Positions 54,950 to 64,000 of a DNA stretch of 64,000 nt are shown here, piece by piece. Made by a program: the position numbers and the translations under genes. Every line of letters begins with the position of its first letter. The first letter of the stretch is position 1. Source of the stretch: Dicyema japonicum (taxonomy: Eukaryota > Dicyemida > Rhombozoa > Dicyemidae); assembly GCA_011109175.1 (NCBI GenBank), contig RDEW01000041.1, forward strand, positions 467,293-531,292. The letters run 5' to 3'. The notes below the pieces were generated by a model, which had not been told where the DNA came from, did not search any database, and worked only from the letters and a program-made list of their open reading frames with translations.

Positions 54950-55380
54950 CTTTCACTCCGACTGTTCTTTTCGTATTTTTGCAACAAGCCGACAAACGGT
55001 TGGATGTTTTATAGACACTCTTTGTGAAAAGATCTGTGCCATCCTTCAAGTGAATTTGTAGTTCTTGGGAGGCCTTCTGCCTGTTTGTCGTGTACATTCC
55101 ACATTTCCAAACTAAACAATGGTCTTATTCTCCTTTCACGTTGCAAGGCTCCGATCCATGTTGTCTCAAAATAGGTCAGAATATCTCCCAATACGTAATC
55201 AGTCTCGTCATCTATAGTTTCAAGTAGCGATCGGAAACTCTCAATGACTTGAGTTACATGAACGGCCAAATGTCTATCGGCCTAATATCTGTCTGCCAAA
55301 TGTCCTTGTACCGATTATACAAATTCTCAAGTATGGAAAGCGCTTTGCCAAAACTGCTTGATCTTCCCAAAATCAAGACT
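54950..55380 (-). pseudogene. MULE-like transposase C-terminal fragment, U2
   Basis: Copy of 23,170-23,590. Open 55,269-55,009: SFRSLLETIDDETDYVLGDI, YFETTWIGALQRERRIRPLF, LPRTTNSLEGWHRSFHKECL. A one-base loss (gaaaagatc for gaaaaagatc) shifts the end of the frame relative to U1. The LINE-RT fragment that follows in U1 is deleted, since sequence jumps at about 55,380 to the equivalent of 24,531. Confidence 0.7.
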
Positions 55381-56003
55381 ATCAAGCAGGTGGAACTTCT
55401 GTAACAAAATAATTGAAGAAAATGGCCTTGTGTCTCGCGATCTTTTATGTCTGAAAATATGAAATTAAGAACTTCTTGAAATTCACAACTTTTACTACTT
55501 TTGAGTTAAGATGGAAAAGATAGTCACCACAGGATCAGCCTGATTTTTAAAAAAGCCTGTATTTTCTTTAAAGCCCTGATCTTGAATATATTCCATTACA
55601 CCTATTTCGATAATAGCATATAAGGCTCATAGGACCATAACCCAGTGGATATTTTCGGTGATCCTGATTTTCATAGATGACTCAGTTTGTCTTGAATATG
55701 TCCAGAAAAATTCTAATAGTTTCTAGATCATTGAGAGCCTTGTCTGACCAATAAATTCGAATTTATTCATCTGTTTCGATTAATTCAAAGTTTGATAAAC
55801 ACGTGTTTAAATTTTTAAAATTATATAATCAAATTCATAAAATATTGCAGCAACAAGCACGATGTCCTTCTCAGGACTATCTCCGGCATACAAAATTCTC
55901 GGAGTCGCAGGTGAAATCAATAAATTTTTTTTATACAATAAAAATCAATAAATATTTTTATTTGAAAATTAATTTAAAAATAAATTCAAAATCTTGTTAG
56001 AAA
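55381..56003. other. Shared non-coding stretch before Z3-U2
   Basis: Equivalent to 24,531-25,173. Includes the second copy of the MSFSGLSPAYKIL mini-ORF (from about 55,862) followed by GTGAAATC. No other feature seen. Confidence 0.5.
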
Positions 56004-57800
56004 ATGGAGACACCATCATTATATACGGTTTGCGTTAAAAATATTCTGAAAAACTGTGATGAGATAAAAATCAAAAATTAAGCGAAAAATCGAACAAAAT
56101 TTTTGATAAAAGATTTACGAACTTGGATATTTAAAAGATTTCCACTTAAGAAGAGTTCGCAAATCAAATATCTACAAGATTTCAAATGTTGTACAGAAAA
56201 ATATTTTCTGCATTGAATTTAGTAAACAAAATGTTGACGTTAAAGACATTGTCAAGATGATTCAAGTTTATCCGAATTTATCGAATATTAAAATATGCGA
56301 AATAACTTCATCGAAAAAAGTCCTTCACTACCATTCTCACCCAATAACGTCCAATCATTCTCACTTCAAAAATATGATGACCCAGATTTGCTACATTGCC
56401 TATTTATGACTGGATTTAACAAAATAACATTCTTTGAACTTTTTCGTATCATAAATTACCGTCCAGTGACTTTTAAAAATAGCACCTTGAAAATAATGGA
56501 GAAACTGGAACACATCGAATTTTATAACCTTTCCATCATCGACTTTGAAGAATTTTCTAGAAACTTAAACAGTCCAGAGTCATTGTGGTCTGTTCTTTTG
56601 TAAAATTCAGTTATTTTGCGTACATACAGAAATTATATAGTAACGGTATATATTTGGATTCAGATAATATTAGTTGCCTTTTTGAAAAAGCCAAGAACAT
56701 TACTTTTGTAGATTTATCTGGGAATATTGTCAATGTGTAAGAAGTAACAGAGTAATTAATTCTAGTTATTTTAGCCAAGTTCCAAAAAACGAATTGAAGA
56801 GAATTCATTGGGAGAATTTCTTGAGTTTCAGTGAAGGTATAAACGAATCAGTAAATTGACGAAATAATATAGAATGATCGAGAATCAGCTGTAAATAATG
56901 CAGTCAAGTTTTTCGAACATATATCCTTGGATATTTTACACGGAAGTAACGAAGTATTGGATGATATCCTAGATGAGTTTAACAACATGAAAATTAAGAG
57001 TATCTTTTTAAACCGATTTTTGAAAGTATTTTAAAATATTATTATAGCTTCTCTATCAGAGTTTTAAGAGTAAGTACAGAGATCCAAATGTTTTTATGTA
57101 ATTGAATTTTTTTACTCAGATTTATTCTACTGGGATTACAGAAATACATGAGATTTCGTATTCTAATCGTTGGTATAAGTTGGTCTCATTTTTAGTTTAA
57201 TTTATTATACTGTTCTTAAAATTCTTAGTAATCACCTGATTCAGGTAGTTTCCGTAATTTAACTTTTAAGGCTATTCCTTCCTGTGTAAACTTAATCCTC
57301 GATTTAAATCCATGGAACAAATCTATCTTCGTTTGCTAATTTTTTATTTTAGCTGCCTGAACTGTCATTCATGTTTTTTAAAATGTCCAAATTGGAAGAC
57401 CGTGCAGCTTATATAAAAAATGGGTGTCAGCCTATAATGAAAAAATTAAGTATCGAATTTTTAACTTATTTGGGGCACTTGGGAATTATCAGACTTTACA
57501 AAATAAATAATCTTAGTACTGCTTTGAACGTATGAAGCATTCTGCCTCAAGACTTATGACGTATTGAATGTGCTGAACTACCTGTTAGGTACTAAATACA
57601 TTTAGTTAGATGAAAATGAAACGAATATAAATTTGTTTATTGACTTGGGTGGAATAAGGTCCATTTGTAAAATTTTCGAAAGAATCGAGAATGTATGTGT
57701 ATACTCCAACATGGAAGAGATCCATTATTATACTGAAATTTTTAGAACAAATTACAATGTTTTAATTTTTGTAATTTTAGAATTACATTAATCAGCATTA
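56004..57800 (+). pseudogene. Z3-U2: diverged ZYG11-like relic, plus strand
   Basis: Starts at ATG 56,004 with METPSLYTVCVKNILKN, parallel to MEIPSLYAHCLDQIR of Z2, which supports common descent. LRR part 56,295-56,603 (SLQKYDDPDLLHCLFMTGFN, TLKIMEKLEHIEFYNLSIID). ARM-like part with DDILDEFNNMKIKSIFLNRF (about 56,955-57,020). Intron about 57,075-57,352. Exon MKKLSIEFLTYLGHLGIIRL, then FIDLGGIRSICKIFERI. At about 57,682 a deletion of roughly 525 bp relative to U1 removes the core of the C-terminal ARM region, and the sequence resumes at VCVYSNMEEIHYYTEIFRTN. Stops throughout. Confidence 0.6.
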
Positions 57801-57829
57801 AGGCAAGTCTGCAAACATCCTACAGTCAA

Positions 57830-58246
57830 TTGATTTCCTTATTAAAAATAATTTATCTAACTATGCTTTCTTATTTTAATGTCTCCACATTAACCACTAA
57901 TTCAGTTTATCGCATTTTTCTTCTGAACAAAGACAAACTGTGGGACTTTGGAAGCATAAGATTCGCAAATTTAATGATAAAAAGCTTTGAATTCACTGAT
58001 GTTGTGGATTAGAAACTACTGAAAAACTTGAGGAAATTACATAGTAATCGCCTCATTAAGAAGGAAGTGGAATTAATTCTAGATTTAGGTGCGAGAAACC
58101 CAAAACTTTTTAGCAAAAAGACAAAAATAGGACTCTGCTACTATGGATTAACTGGGACTGATCCGTTCCATTGTACGTTTACGATAACAATTAATGACAT
58201 CAACATAGATTTTTTAAGTGAAAGCAGATCCGTATTCATTACTTAG
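57830..58246 (+). CDS. X-U2: unknown ORF, possible 3' exon
   Basis: Two open stretches, 57,830-58,012 (YRIFLLNKDKLWDFGSIRFA, then NLMIKSFEFTDVVD) and 58,028-58,246 (NRLIKKEVELILDLGARNPK, KIGLCYYGLTGTDPFHCTFT, ITINDINIDFLSESRSVFIT). They are separated by a single TAG. Composition looks protein-like and the second stretch is intact here while broken in U1 (28,780), so U2 is closer to the original. It follows Z3 on the same strand. No family recognised; it could be a separate gene or a continuation of Z3. Confidence 0.35.
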
Positions 58247-58259
58247 TTTCATTAATGAG

Positions 58260-59732
58260 GGTTAAATTCCAACTTAGCTGATTCTGTGTCAAATCCAAAT
58301 ATATCACCTGACGGCAATGTAGTTATTGAATTTGTCGGTAATTTTTTGTTTTAATGATAATAATCATTACCTTATCTTTGCTCTGTGTTCTTCCCTTGTG
58401 CCCGCGGCTTCCTGAATTTTCAGGGCCACCTTCACGTGATCTGAAGACAAGCCAAGTTCTTCAATGTCATGTGAGATTCTTTCGCTGAGTAGAGCATACA
58501 CATTTATTATTGTGTGGCCGTGGAGTCAATAAAAACGATTCTTTGGACTGCAAGACCCAGTCTATAGTATCTTGAGTCGGGATATAGTCTCTTGTAGGCA
58601 GCACACTGTTAAACCTTATGCTTTTAGGTCCTCAAGTAGTTAATCTTTTGTATTTTTGCGCAATTCCCAGAACCTTGAATAGAGAGTCGTTCCGAAAGCT
58701 TTGAAGACATAAAGCGCAAGATTGATATGCCACCACCTCAACCTTTGTCAGTTTAATTGTCCATTTTGATAATTTTTGTTTTTACAAATATTTAAAATTT
58801 AAAATATAATTATTAATAAATAAAAGAAAATTTACCTGGCGAGGTTTCATTATGGCATGGAGCCAGTTTTTGTTGTTTCTAAACAATTTTTTATTCTCTG
58901 CAGAAACAAAGGAATTTAATTCTGATGTTACTTGTTGATATTTCGAAAAGAAAGTGGCAGATGTGGACTCACGTCAGTGGAAGAAGACAACAGGAGCCAT
59001 TGTATTAAGTCAACCTTCATATACAAGAAAGAGGAGTCCTGGGATTAAGAAAAGAAGGCAATCATTGAGATGAGATGGCTTATATAGTCCTTTACATATG
59101 AATGTGAGGGCTTGTTTTTTTATAATATTGATCGCATCATCTCGGTCATGGAAGTCAACAACTGAGCATTTAAGTTTATTATCAGAAGAGGCTGGATAGG
59201 GTTTTGAATGAAGAAAAGAGCATTGAGAATCATCCAGTACAAGTTATTGAAAGTTAACTTAGATTTTCGACTAGTGTGTACGACTACAAGAGGAGTATTA
59301 AAGAGTAAAGAGAATGTTTTCTAGAGTCCATTCACAAGGTTAGACGTAAGAAATAAAAGTAGAGTGAATCATGTCCCGTCATATTTAACAGTCTCATGAA
59401 TTCTACCTATCTAACATAACCATAATTAATATTTGATATTTATAGTTAAGTTTATATGGTCAACTGGCCTAATGGTCGGTTGATCACCAAAACCCAAAGT
59501 TCTAAAAGTCAAGTCAAAGTTAGGTCCATAAAAGGAAAAAGGGCCGTTTTTTTTCAGTGTGAATAATTAAATTTTTTTGGTTATGTAATGTAACATTTGC
59601 TTCTCCAATAAAGAAGAATTTATCAAACATCACTTGAAAATTCGCCAAAGTTCATATCCTATACGACAATTATTTTTTTGAATAAAACAAATTTTAATCA
59701 AAAACTATCAACTACTGGCTTCTATCATAATT
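58260..59732 (-). mobile_element. Block C, U2: endonuclease part of another LINE
   Basis: Copy of 28,880-30,380. The AP-endonuclease start (ELRKNTKD, then LTVC-Q-type reading, about 58,690-58,590) and ISHDIEELGLSSDHVKVALK (about 58,480-58,420) remain. A deletion near 58,514 (tgtg|tggccg) removes about 55 bp, including part of the ITIINVYA region. Upstream coding-like stretch and KPRQ|GTAAATTT at about 58,840 as in U1. Confidence 0.5.
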
Positions 59733-60264
59733 GAGAACATATTTCCTCTGAAGATTTGCAAGGAAATACACTCAATGAGCAAACTCTTTTCTCTCCTATC
59801 ATTTTTTGTTCATGATTAGCGATCCGATTCTGTTTAACTGGACCAGTGATTTGCTTTATTTGATTCCTGACGTTTGCGACTGGTTCAAAAATGAACTGTT
59901 TACCAGGAGACGACAGTAATTATCACTATGGCATCTCTTGGAAATAAAGTGTGAGTTATAAAATAAGGTTTAAACAATAGAGACAGCACTATTCTTTGCC
60001 TGACGAAATGCAGTTTTTCAATTTCTATTGTTAATTAAGGTTTTTTTACCAGCTTTATTAATCCACATCCAATATCGACCCCCTTAGTTATGTACCTAGT
60101 TCATTATGTTAGATCACTTTATAGCTTTTCCTTAAAATTCCAGTTCCATCAAAAATCTCAATTTTTTTTATTTCAATAAAATTCTACGATAATAATCGAA
60201 AACTATCATCTTTCTATAAACCCAGAGAATATCCCTCTGGATCCCCAGAGAATCTTTCTTTCAA
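59733..60264. other. AT-rich stretch at the U2/U3 boundary
   Basis: About 530 bp with no counterpart elsewhere in the window, lying between C and the start of A. U2 lost it at 30,380-30,391, and for U1 it would lie left of the window. It may belong to the R4 5' UTR or to the original spacer. No coding sequence or repeat recognised. Confidence 0.5.
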
Positions 60265-60598
60265 GTTTCCTGTTCCCTCTTCGAGGATAATCGTACCGAC
60301 CAACTCATCCAAAAGATGTTCACCATGTCGGCTAGTCAGTCAGCATATCCACCGTTGAGCATATCTTCATTGTCTGGTCCGAGGATTACTCATGGAAGTA
60401 GGTCGGTGTCACTGGGAGGACTTAGAAACTTCTCTCCTTGCAAATCTCTCTTCTCTAATGGCGTGTAACACCCTTGTCAAGAATATTCTACACTCCGTCC
60501 CTAAATTCTCTACTTACAAGGACGCAGGTCATACCCGTGAAGCCTGGAGCCATACCTATCAGTTTTACCTATCTTCCATGTTCTCTCAGCGGTTCTAG
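60265..60598 (+). pseudogene. Block A, U3: gutted RLE retrotransposon
   Basis: The first 75 bp match 2-75 of the window. It then jumps (about 60,340) to post-RT sequence (EHIFIVWSEDYSWK, NLSSLMACNTLVKNILHS, KFSTYKDAG, then HTREAWSHTYQFYL), which continues a little farther into REAW than in A1 before changing at about 60,597. Even the PHD-like piece is lost. Its left breakpoint differs from A1 (about 515), so the deletions are independent or successive. Confidence 0.7.
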
Positions 60599-61984
60599 AA
60601 ACAATAGATTCAAAATAAAGATGAATAGTAACAGTGATAGAAAATCTTTATAATTGTTCCACTTTCGTCATGATTATTCGAAACATGAAATTTCTAGTAT
60701 GAACCCTAATTATATTTCGGAGAGAAGAATTTTTGTTTAGTATTAAAATGGTTGATACAAAGAACTCAAAAGACTTCAGTCATTTTCAACGACTTGTCAT
60801 TTGCGCCACAATATCACTAAATCTAATAATAAATCAGTCCAGTTGTCACATGAAGGAAGCCAGTCCATGTTGTACTATGAGTGCAGGATATGTAACCGCT
60901 TAAATAATTCATAGGTATTCTTTAAAACCAGAATGGGTGGAATGCCCATGTCAGAATCTTATTGATGGTTTGAGTTCATGTTGACTTAGTCTTATTAATG
61001 AAGTTATTCTTGTTGCTTGATGTGCTTATTGCTGTGATCACGAGGTAGTCAATGTTTTACATTTTTAGTTCAGAAGAATATTATACACAATTATGGACGT
61101 TATAAAACAGTGGGAGTTATCGAATTTTGCATACAAATTTAGATTTTGTGTTTTTCGTTTTTTACTCAAACTTTCATGAAAAATATCAACACGCACATTG
61201 AGGAATTTGTCGAGGATCATGATGTCATGAATACTCTAATTACGACTCAAAGTATTGGGTTTTGTCTTATTTGAGATTTTACGGAACAATCGAGGTAAAG
61301 ATAACCTAAATTTAGTCAGTTGTGTGTAATATCAGAAAATACAAACAAGTAGTAGCTTCTCCGAATAGTAATATGTCTTGGAGAATTTTGTGGTATTTTT
61401 AGGTGACCTTGTTCTACGTACGTGCTAGATGCAAACAAAGTAAATGCCATGTTGTTTGTTTAATTGTGAGGATTGATCTTATTATAGACTTCTTTTTACA
61501 GTTGCCTGAAAATGATATCATTTTGCAAGATTAATTGCTATTTCCATTTTTTTAATATTGAAAATCTAAGTAAAGTCAGGGAAATTCGACCCCTGCTTCG
61601 GAATAGTGGTTTGGTTGCTTATATATTGTATGTCTGTGTGATTATGTTAGGGACTATGTCTATGACGATTATTAATCGGACAAATCAGTGACTCTACGAA
61701 GACAATCAATTGGTTTCATAATTACTTTTTGAGGATTTTCATTTTTGTCTTCAACGTCCTGGCAGACGTGGAATTTATGGATTTCCGAAAAAACGGTTGT
61801 GAAACACTGTTTTATTGAAACATTCTCATATACATTAAGTAGGTGAGTCTCGATTATTCTTGTTAGCCTTTAGTTATCTCTGATGATGAATCAGTTTTTA
61901 CTATAAAATCATATCTTCTATTTGAAGATGTTTGTTTGAATAACAACGCAGATTCATCACAGCTAAAAACATTAGGTTTGCTAA
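60599..61984 (+). repeat. Block B, U3
   Basis: Third copy of B, starting with the R1 empty site (aaacaatagattcaaaataaagatgaatag). The MVDTKNSKDFSHF reading is present, with a one-base loss near 60,812 (caatatcacta). The STKTINW part is at about 61,680-61,720, and a small deletion (61,768) removes ATGTGCATATTTAATATCG. Gene identity unknown, as in the other copies. Confidence 0.55.
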
Positions 61985-62786
61985 ATTTTAAATAAAATAA
62001 AATACATAAAAACTAAAATAACATAAAATATTTGAAAACAAAAGGGGCTCATTTGGAAGCCTACTCACAATTGTAAAGACGGATATATTCTTTAAGGACA
62101 CAAGTCCACTAACCTCCGAGCTTTTGGTTTGGCACAACACTATGGAACAGATTACAATCAACCACAAGCTGTTCCTATTTTTTGGATAACTTTGGTCAAT
62201 TTTTACATTCCTCAAAGAGGATCCTGTGAACGTCCTACACACAGTCTATCCCGCATGTAAACACTGAAGAACTACTAATATATTGACTTTAATGAGGACT
62301 CCCCGTTTGGTTTGCATTCCTCTGACAACAGAGGCGATCTAATCAGAAATGGTCTCATCGATATTATTGCCTTGCAAAGTGAGGACTATTGAGACAGCCT
62401 TAACTTTGAATGGTGAATTAACTCCAATTCTATAGATTAAAGGTTATATTTTCTCAGTTTCTCCAATTTATATATTATATGACGATGTTATTCCGCTTGT
62501 TCCCTCAATTTCTCCGATTCACTTGTAAATTCTCTGACGATGTTACTCCCACAAAGAATACGAGTGTTTTTTTTACTGAACACGAACAGATTTGCTTTGT
62601 TGTGATTAGTTTCAGTTGTAATTCACTTAACGTCTTAATATATAACTCACAGTGGGACACACTAGGCATTTATATCGCAAATATTATTAATTATAGCCAA
62701 ATGAGTTTTCGGTGTAATTTCGGCCCGATGAATTACGACATTCATGATAAATGGCACAGTACTGTTCTTTAAATTAATAATTAGTC
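61985..62786. repeat. Block D, U3
   Basis: Copy of 34,611-35,536 with about 100 bp missing in the middle. The plus frame 62,479-62,772 (97 codons) and the minus frame 62,242-61,988 are both open, but they do not resemble known proteins and are not kept in U2. Confidence 0.5.
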
Positions 62787-64000
62787 TCAAAAGTATTTTC
62801 TCACTTATATTAGAGACCTATTCGAAGGTTATCACGACGAAGATATAACCATTGGTTATTTGAAGAGATTTGTTGAATTTGGTTTTATGAAGACCAAACT
62901 CTCAATTCTTCTGTTAACTTCTGTAGATATTATTTTCAACATTTTTGACTTTGTTAATCTGACCATCTAGTAAGCCCAGATATTTGAATCTTCCAATTCA
63001 TCTAACATCCTTGATTCTTTCGATAATAGATCTGAGTTATAACCTGTCTTTTCCAGAATCTTTTCAAAGTCAACAGCTAAAATATATATTGTTAACGTCT
63101 TCGATCATTTTCATTATAACCTCTTCGTTATTCGAAACAATTTTCAGATCATCTATGGACAGATGATGGCTAGTCGAAAATGACGAAACTGTTCTATTTC
63201 TTCAGTGAATTTTCCAGATTTTTTCGAAATTTTAAAAATCAAAAATACTATTATCGGATTAATTAATGACGCAGAAAGTTACTAAAGTGAAAAGCAACCC
63301 AGCCAAAGTCGACCTACACAACACTTCCCGTTCTTCGGGAACTACAAATATCAACTCATTCACAGTTGAGAACAAGACACTGTGCAGAGCTATAGAACCT
63401 GAAATAGATAAGAAATGGCTATAATAGCGATCAACTAAGAGCACATATTTGTGAGAACGAAACCCAATAATGAAAACCTTACGGATTCTACCGATTCTAC
63501 TGTGAGATAATCAGACAGTCAGGTTGTATTGATGTCAATCATGTCAAACTACAAGTGCGATAAAAATCGCCAATATACTGTATCTCCACCATGAATCAGA
63601 ATTTATGCGGATGAGTCACAGATGCCCTGGTACCTTGCGTCTCGAATTCTAAAAGAGGTCTGATAAAACACCCTTTATGGAGGCCGTGGACAACACCTGT
63701 CTTTTTGGACTGGACAATCCACAAATTTAGAGAAATAACCTCGAGGTCATCAGAAATTGTAATGAAGAACCTACCNACCCCTTTGGGTGGAAGACAGTGA
63801 CCACCTGGACTACCTTTAAGAGATAGATTCATCCACAACGAAGGTCTCTCGAATGTTCAGAAGAGGACAGACGTTGCCAATGGCCAAGGCGTCAATCGGA
63901 CACAAACAAGAGGCCACATAGCAAATCCGTGATGCTTCATTGGAAGAAATATGGTCACTTGAGAATGGATGCGGTGAGAACCGTTGATTTGTTATGACTG
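62787..64000 (+). mobile_element. L1-U3: 5' part of APE-type LINE, cut by window
   Basis: Left flank from 62,787 and gag debris from about 63,230 to the window end, equivalent to 35,537-36,710. It contains an N at 63,776, where ctacc-N-acccctttggg duplicates bases of the normal ctaccctttggg, suggesting a sequence join. The last bases (gatttgttatgactg) are the start of the zinc knuckle. Confidence 0.7.

Larger units (their letters stand above)
30391..60264. repeat. Macro-repeat unit 2 (U2)
   Basis: Second full copy of the 30-kb unit. It lacks R1 and R2 and so preserves the empty site for R1. It carries block D and a private insertion region (about 32,810-34,610). It also has a second, shortened I-R3-T cassette (41,948-45,700), formed when the 5' part of R3 was fused at about 44,590 to the start of Z and tail T. 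Many frames are less damaged here than in U1, notably R3 (47,948-49,870) and X (58,028-58,246). Confidence 0.85.
60265..64000. repeat. Macro-repeat unit 3 (U3), cut by window end
   Basis: Start of a third copy with blocks A, B, D and the 5' half of L1. It begins with the same retrotransposon 5' sequence as position 1 of the window (ccctctt...gaggataatcgtaccgacca, compare positions 2-30). The window stops inside the LINE gag region, so the array probably continues to the right, and U1 may not be its first copy. Confidence 0.8.

Noticed and set aside
62479-62772. 97-codon ORF in block D
   Set aside because: Not kept in the U2 copy and overlaps open frames on the other strand; no recognisable domain.
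1-64000. Microsporidian origin (AT-rich, LRR relics, many transposons)
   Set aside because: Long GT-AG introns, an LRR plus ARM architecture like ZYG11/ZER1 and the diversity of RLE and APE LINEs fit an animal better, though this is not proven.

Overview
This is eukaryotic, AT-rich, repeat-dominated DNA with no intact conventional gene. The content points to an animal, probably an invertebrate. It holds APE-type LINEs with zinc-knuckle gag ORFs, non-LTR reverse transcriptases with a restriction-like endonuclease (RLE), a MULE-like DNA-transposase fragment, and relics of a multi-exon leucine-rich-repeat plus armadillo gene with a recognisable GT-AG intron. The LRR plus ARM order and a WxWVMWE-type C-terminal motif resemble metazoan ZYG11/ZER1 proteins. 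The species cannot be told from the sequence.

The main structure is a tandem macro-repeat of about 30 kb. The same ordered set of blocks starts near 1, 30,391 and 60,265; one shared anchor lies at about 44, 30,391 and 60,317. Unit 1 (U1) is 1-30,390, unit 2 (U2) is 30,391-60,264 and unit 3 (U3) is the first 3.7 kb of another copy. The order in a unit is: A (gutted RLE retrotransposon), B (unassigned repeat), L1 (deleted APE LINE), Z1 (ZYG11-like relic, minus), I (about 2.1-kb spacer), R3 (RLE retrotransposon, plus), L2 (second LINE copy), Z2 (second ZYG11-like relic, minus), T (AT-rich tail with a palindrome), M (MULE and LINE reverse-transcriptase fragments), Z3 (diverged ZYG11-like relic, plus), X (short unknown ORF) and C (endonuclease part of another LINE, minus). 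L-Z therefore occurs twice per unit, so a smaller duplication preceded the 30-kb one.

Unit-specific changes give a relative history. U1 alone carries two minus-strand, visibly GC-richer insertions. R1 (1,335-4,486) is a nearly full-length element with an N-terminal PHD-type C4HC3 finger, an RT with YLDD, a Cys/His cluster and an RLE domain, broken by one frameshift. R2 (about 9,921-12,615) is 5'-truncated and lies between inverted copies of Z sequence. U2 and U3 give the empty site for R1. U2 has an extra I/T copy produced by a deletion fused at about 44,590, a fold-back at 30,038-31,070, and a private stretch (about 32,810-34,610) with more retrotransposon debris. An N at 25,569 beside a 0.7-kb duplication and an N at 63,776 look like assembly joins.

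Nothing here is a working pathway. It is a duplicated locus of decaying host-like genes overrun by at least five RLE-retrotransposon lineages and several APE LINEs. The points of most interest are the 30-kb macro-repeat, the PHD-RT-RLE element with a mapped insertion site, a LINE deletion derivative carried identically in every unit, and a pair of adjacent hairpins in spacer I kept in all three copies.
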